Assembly: GCA_002392835.1 (NCBI GenBank)
Contig: DGHX01000042.1
Location: forward strand, 9,150 to 40,849
Length of the DNA stretch: 31,700 bases
Direction of reading: 5' to 3'
From: Prevotella sp. UBA3837
GTDB taxonomy: Bacteria; Bacteroidota; Bacteroidia; Bacteroidales; Bacteroidaceae
Shown here: piece by piece, positions 28,973 through 31,700 of the stretch
Numbering within the stretch: position 1 is the first letter of the stretch
Layout: each line of letters opens with the position of its first letter
The notes under the pieces: model-generated
Seen by the model: only the letters and a program-made list of their open reading frames with translations
Databases searched by the model: none
Told to the model about the DNA's origin: nothing
Made by a program: the position numbers and the translations under genes

Positions 28973-31700
28973 TTTTGGCAGCAGGACCACGCCCTCCTGC
29001 TTCTTGCCGTCCATCATGACTTTCAGGGGGGCGGCGAAGCGCACGTGGCGCACGTGGTCGGTCTCGAAGACGGCGGGCATCTGGTCGAGGAGCGCCTTCT
29101 GGAAGATGCCGTCGCCGGTGTAGGTGTTGATGGTGAAGTAGCCCACGCCGAAGGAGGTGAGGTTCTGGAAGAAGTGCGTGCCCTGCGAGGGGTCCACGTG
29201 GTAGTTCTTCAGTCCGGCCTCTACGATGACGCGCGCCGCCGAGATGTGGGGCCACTTCACGGGAATGCCCAGCCAGTAGTCGCTGGAGCCCCAGCGGCCC
29301 GGGCCGATGAGCACGTAGTTCTTGCCCTCGGCCAGGAAGCGGCGGTTTATCTGCTCTATCTCCATGGCTATCTGCGGGTTGTTGGCAGCGGTGAAGTTGT
29401 CGTCGGTCTTCACGTACACCACGTCGACGACGTCCTCCGATATGCCGTGCCCCAGCGAGTTGTGGCTGCGCAGCAGGCATTCGTCGTCGGGAATCTGCTT
29501 CAGGTCTTCCTCCAGCACCTGCTTCGAGTCGACGATGGGGCGTATCTGCAGCAGGTATAAGGCCCCCCCTACGGCCCCCGAGGGTGAAGCCCCCCCTACG
29601 GCCCCCGAGGGGGCTTCTATAGAATTGGAGGCGGCTGTTCCTTCCTTTTGGGGGGAGGGTAGGGGGGCAATGTTGCATGCGAACTCTATCTCCACCGGCC
29701 GTTTCATCTCGTCGGCGCCCAGCTTCTGCACCATCTGCAGCAGCTCGGGCAGGGGGAACACATTATGTTGCAGCACGCCGCAGAAGGAGATGACCTTTCG
29801 GCCGCCCTCGTAGATGCCGTCGCGTATGACCTGGTCCATGGGGTCATAGGTCGAGGCGATATACTGCAGCGCGCCGTCCTTGTCGGCCTGCTTCACCCGC
29901 AGGTTCTTGATGTTGAAGCCGTCGTCGACACTCCATTTAAGTGAAGAGTCAAGAGTGAAGAGTGAAGAATTTGCTGCCGCGCTACTCTCTGCCGAGGGGA
30001 TGGCGGTAGCAAATTCTTCACTCTTCACTCTTAGCTCTTCACTTTTCATTTCCAGTGCATAGAAGCGCGTCTGCGTCTGTGTGAGCGCCGTCTCCATCTC
30101 GCTCATCTGCAGCACCTGGTGCGGGTGGTAGGGGCTGACGCGCAGCGTCTGGCCGCCGTCAACGATGTATTTGCCCAGTCCCAGTGCCAGGCTGACGATG
30201 CCCTCCTCGGCCGTCTCGTCGCCGATGGGGTAGTAGTTCAGCGAGCGCAGCACACCGCTGAAGGTGGGGTAGTAGTAGTCGCCGTAGTGCTGGCCCACCA
30301 CCTCCTGCAGTATGACGGCCATCTTCTCCTGGTCAATGACGTTCTGCGTGGCCGTCATGTACGCCTTCGAGTCGCGGTAGTACACGCTGGCGTAGACGGC
30401 CTTGATGGCACAGGCCAGCTGGCGCAGCATCTCGTACTTGTCGTCGAGCCAGGGAATCATGTATGTGGCGTAGATGCCTGCGAAGGGCTGGTAGTGCGAG
30501 TCCTCGAGCAGCGACGACGAGCGTATGGCGATGGGGCTCTTGATGGCCTCGAAGAAGGTGAAGAAGTCGGCAATGAGGTCGTCGGGCAGCTGTGCGCGCA
30601 GGAAGTGGCGCAGAATCTCCTCGTCGGGGGCGTCGCTCAGCGCTATGCCCCACAGGTTGTTGTCGTCCATGAAGCGGTCGAAGAAGTCGGTGCACAGCAC
30701 CACCGTCTTCGGTATCTGCACCGATGCCCCCGACAGCTGGTTCAGCTCGGGGTGGCGCTTCAGTATGTTGTCCAGGAATGCCAGTCCGCGACCCTTGCCG
30801 CCCAGCGAGCCGTCGCCGATGCGTGCGAAGTGGGCGTAGCGGTCGAACTTCAGGCGGTCGAAGACGGCCACCACGCCGATGTTCTTCATGTGGCGGTACT
30901 GCACGATGGCGTCGAAGATGATGCGGCGGTGAGCGTCCACATCCTGCAGCTTGTGCCATGTGACGTGCTTCAGGAACTGGCTGACGGGGAAGATGGCCCT
31001 GGCCGTCAGCCAGCGGCTCATGTGGTTGCGGCGTATGTGGCGCATCAGCGAGTCGTGCGGAATCTTGAAGATGTTGTCCTGCAGCTCCTTCAGCGAGCTG
31101 ATGCGCATCACCTCCTGCTTCGTCTCGGGGTCGCGGAAGATGAAGTCGCCGAAGCCCATGTGCTCCTCTAAGAGGTGGCGCAGGTCCACGTTCATCTTCT
31201 TCGAGTTCTTGTCCACGAAGTGGAATCCCTCGGCGTGTGCCTTCTCGCGGTTCTGCGTCTCGCTGCTCTCCAGTATCAGCGGCACGTACTCGTCCTGTCG
31301 CCTGATCTCGCGCAGCAGCTTCAGCCCGGCCTCGGGGTCGCCCTCCTCCACGTGGCTCAGGCGCCCCACGGGGGTGTGCATGGGGAAGCGCGTGTCGCTG
31401 ATGATGCCCAGCGTGTTGTCGTGGTATTTCTGCCACAGCGCCCATGCCTCCTCGTAGTTCGTGGCCAGCACCACCTTCGGGCGTCCGCGCTTGCGCTGTG
31501 CGGCGGCGTGGGGGTTCAGGGCCTCGGTCGAGAAGTTCTTCGACTGCAGCAGGATGTAGTTGTACAGGTTGGGCAGCACCGACGAGTAGAAGCGTATGTT
31601 GTCCTCGACGAGCATGATCATCTGCACGCCGGCCTCCTCGATGTCGTGGTCAATGTTCATGCGGTCCTCTATGAGCTTGATGATGGAGAGGATGAGGTTG
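28958..31700 (-). CDS. PEP/pyruvate-binding-domain protein (partial, N-terminus outside window)
   Basis: Over 910 codons are visible on the minus strand and the frame is still open at the window edge; the ATG at 31660 is internal. The visible N-terminal part (IMLVEDNIRFYSSVLPNL, GIISDTRFPM, PLILESSETQN) resembles a response-regulator receiver domain. The centre has the PPDK/PEP-synthase-type ATP-grasp fold: GDGSLGGKGRGLAFLDN, IAIRSSSLLEDS, LLQIRPIVD. The C-terminus has VGPGRWGSSDYWLGIPVKWP. It is a conserved Bacteroidetes protein of unsettled function, related to pyruvate-phosphate dikinase. Two in-frame repeat inserts interrupt it: one near 29941-30042 coding charged and Ser/Ala-rich residues (KSEELRVKSEEFATAIPSAE), the other near 29562-29668 coding two SGAVGGA units. 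Both lie between conserved blocks. The last codons (TTE, stop) lie in the 8-base array. Confidence 0.82.
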   Translation of the reverse strand, partial: NLILSIIKLIEDRMNIDHDIEEAGVQMIMLVEDNIRFYSSVLPNLYNYILLQSKNFSTEALNPHAAAQRKRGRPKVVLATNYEEAWALWQKYHDNTLGIISDTRFPMHTPVGRLSHVEEGDPEAGLKLLREIRRQDEYVPLILESSETQNREKAHAEGFHFVDKNSKKMNVDLRHLLEEHMGFGDFIFRDPETKQEVMRISSLKELQDNIFKIPHDSLMRHIRRNHMSRWLTARAIFPVSQFLKHVTWHKLQDVDAHRRIIFDAIVQYRHMKNIGVVAVFDRLKFDRYAHFARIGDGSLGGKGRGLAFLDNILKRHPELNQLSGASVQIPKTVVLCTDFFDRFMDDNNLWGIALSDAPDEEILRHFLRAQLPDDLIADFFTFFEAIKSPIAIRSSSLLEDSHYQPFAGIYATYMIPWLDDKYEMLRQLACAIKAVYASVYYRDSKAYMTATQNVIDQEKMAVILQEVVGQHYGDYYYPTFSGVLRSLNYYPIGDETAEEGIVSLALGLGKYIVDGGQTLRVSPYHPHQVLQMSEMETALTQTQTRFYALEMKSEELRVKSEEFATAIPSAESSAAANSSLFTLDSSLKWSVDDGFNIKNLRVKQADKDGALQYIASTYDPMDQVIRDGIYEGGRKVISFCGVLQHNVFPLPELLQMVQKLGADEMKRPVEIEFACNIAPLPSPQKEGTAASNSIEAPSGAVGGASPSGAVGGALYLLQIRPIVDSKQVLEEDLKQIPDDECLLRSHNSLGHGISEDVVDVVYVKTDDNFTAANNPQIAMEIEQINRRFLAEGKNYVLIGPGRWGSSDYWLGIPVKWPHISAARVIVEAGLKNYHVDPSQGTHFFQNLTSFGVGYFTINTYTGDGIFQKALLDQMPAVFETDHVRHVRFAAPLKVMMDGKKQEGVVLLPKGTTE
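29562..29668. repeat. GC-rich palindromic repeat in frame in the PEP-domain gene
   Basis: Two direct copies of a unit GCCCCCCCTACGGCCCCCGA (29562 onward and about 29589 onward) are followed by GGGGGCTTC, a less repetitive centre, and an inverted GGGGGGAGGGTAGGGGGGC end. It codes SPQKEGTAASN and two SGAVGGA motifs between ACNIAPLP and LYLLQIRPIVD. The same word family forms the insert in korA (8464-8559). Confidence 0.8.
29941..30042. repeat. 40-base-arm palindrome in frame in the PEP-domain gene
   Basis: Arms 29941-29980 and 30003-30042 match at about 37 of 40 positions as reverse complements. Each starts GTGAAGAG and ends AATTTGCTGCCGC or AATTTGCTACCGC. The loop is 22 bases. The arm end TTTGCTGCCGC and the GAGTGAAGAGTGAA words are shared with the intergenic repeats at 21425 and 22074. 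The coding frame passes through both arms without a stop. Confidence 0.85.

Overview
The window looks like a chromosomal segment of a Bacteroidales bacterium, most likely Prevotella or a close relative. Pointers are the Bacteroidetes-type promoter boxes (TAnnTTTG) before many genes, an HmuY/TonB-receptor heme locus, DUF4199, DUF6452 and DUF6048 genes, a calycin-like secreted protein, a four-helix-bundle suffix protein, and many short intergenic and in-gene repeats. The assignment rests on recognised protein families and motifs; no database was searched.

Layout. 1-1508 (-) is the N-terminal two thirds of topoisomerase IV subunit B. 1.6-5.9 kb (+) is a heme-acquisition locus: calycin-like protein, HmuY lipoprotein, and a TonB-dependent receptor. 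A small antitoxin-like gene with its own promoter sits between hmuY and hmuR, followed by what may be the stub of its toxin. 5.9-9.0 kb (-) holds korA and korB, a 2-oxoacid:ferredoxin oxidoreductase. 9.0-9.9 kb is non-coding and contains a long imperfect inverted repeat.

9.9-18.2 kb is a type I-C CRISPR-Cas locus, visibly more AT-rich in its genes than the flanks: a WYL regulator, then cas3, cas5c, cas8c and cas7c, then a 20-repeat array. The adaptation genes cas4 and cas1 are absent. In their place is a 147-codon chimeric ORF, a RhuM-like N-terminus joined in frame to the C-terminal two thirds of Cas2. The interference machinery looks complete, but new spacers could not be acquired using genes present here.

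18.2-19.9 kb is a decay zone: degenerate repeats, a gene fragment, a YafQ-type toxin-antitoxin pair and a broken DUF4380 gene. 19.9-21.3 kb (-) carries an ArgE-like deacylase, tRNA-Thr(UGU) and a small SRP RNA. 21.5-26.1 kb (+) holds DUF4199 membrane protein, a GT2 glycosyltransferase, DUF6452 lipoprotein, DUF6048 protein, ApbE and a Crp/Fnr regulator. 26.2-28.0 kb (+) is a modular secreted SASA-family esterase. 28.1-31.7 kb (-) holds a four-helix-bundle/zinc-ribbon protein and the C-terminal part of a large PEP/pyruvate-binding-domain protein.

Two threads stand out. One is the RhuM-Cas2 chimera replacing the CRISPR adaptation module. The other is a set of repeat families that occur between genes and also inside open reading frames without breaking them: GC-rich palindromes coding APSGAVGGA in both korA and the PEP-domain gene, a 40-base-arm palindrome in the PEP-domain gene, a repeat-like signal peptide in the DUF6452 gene, and 8-base-period arrays overlapping two stop codons.
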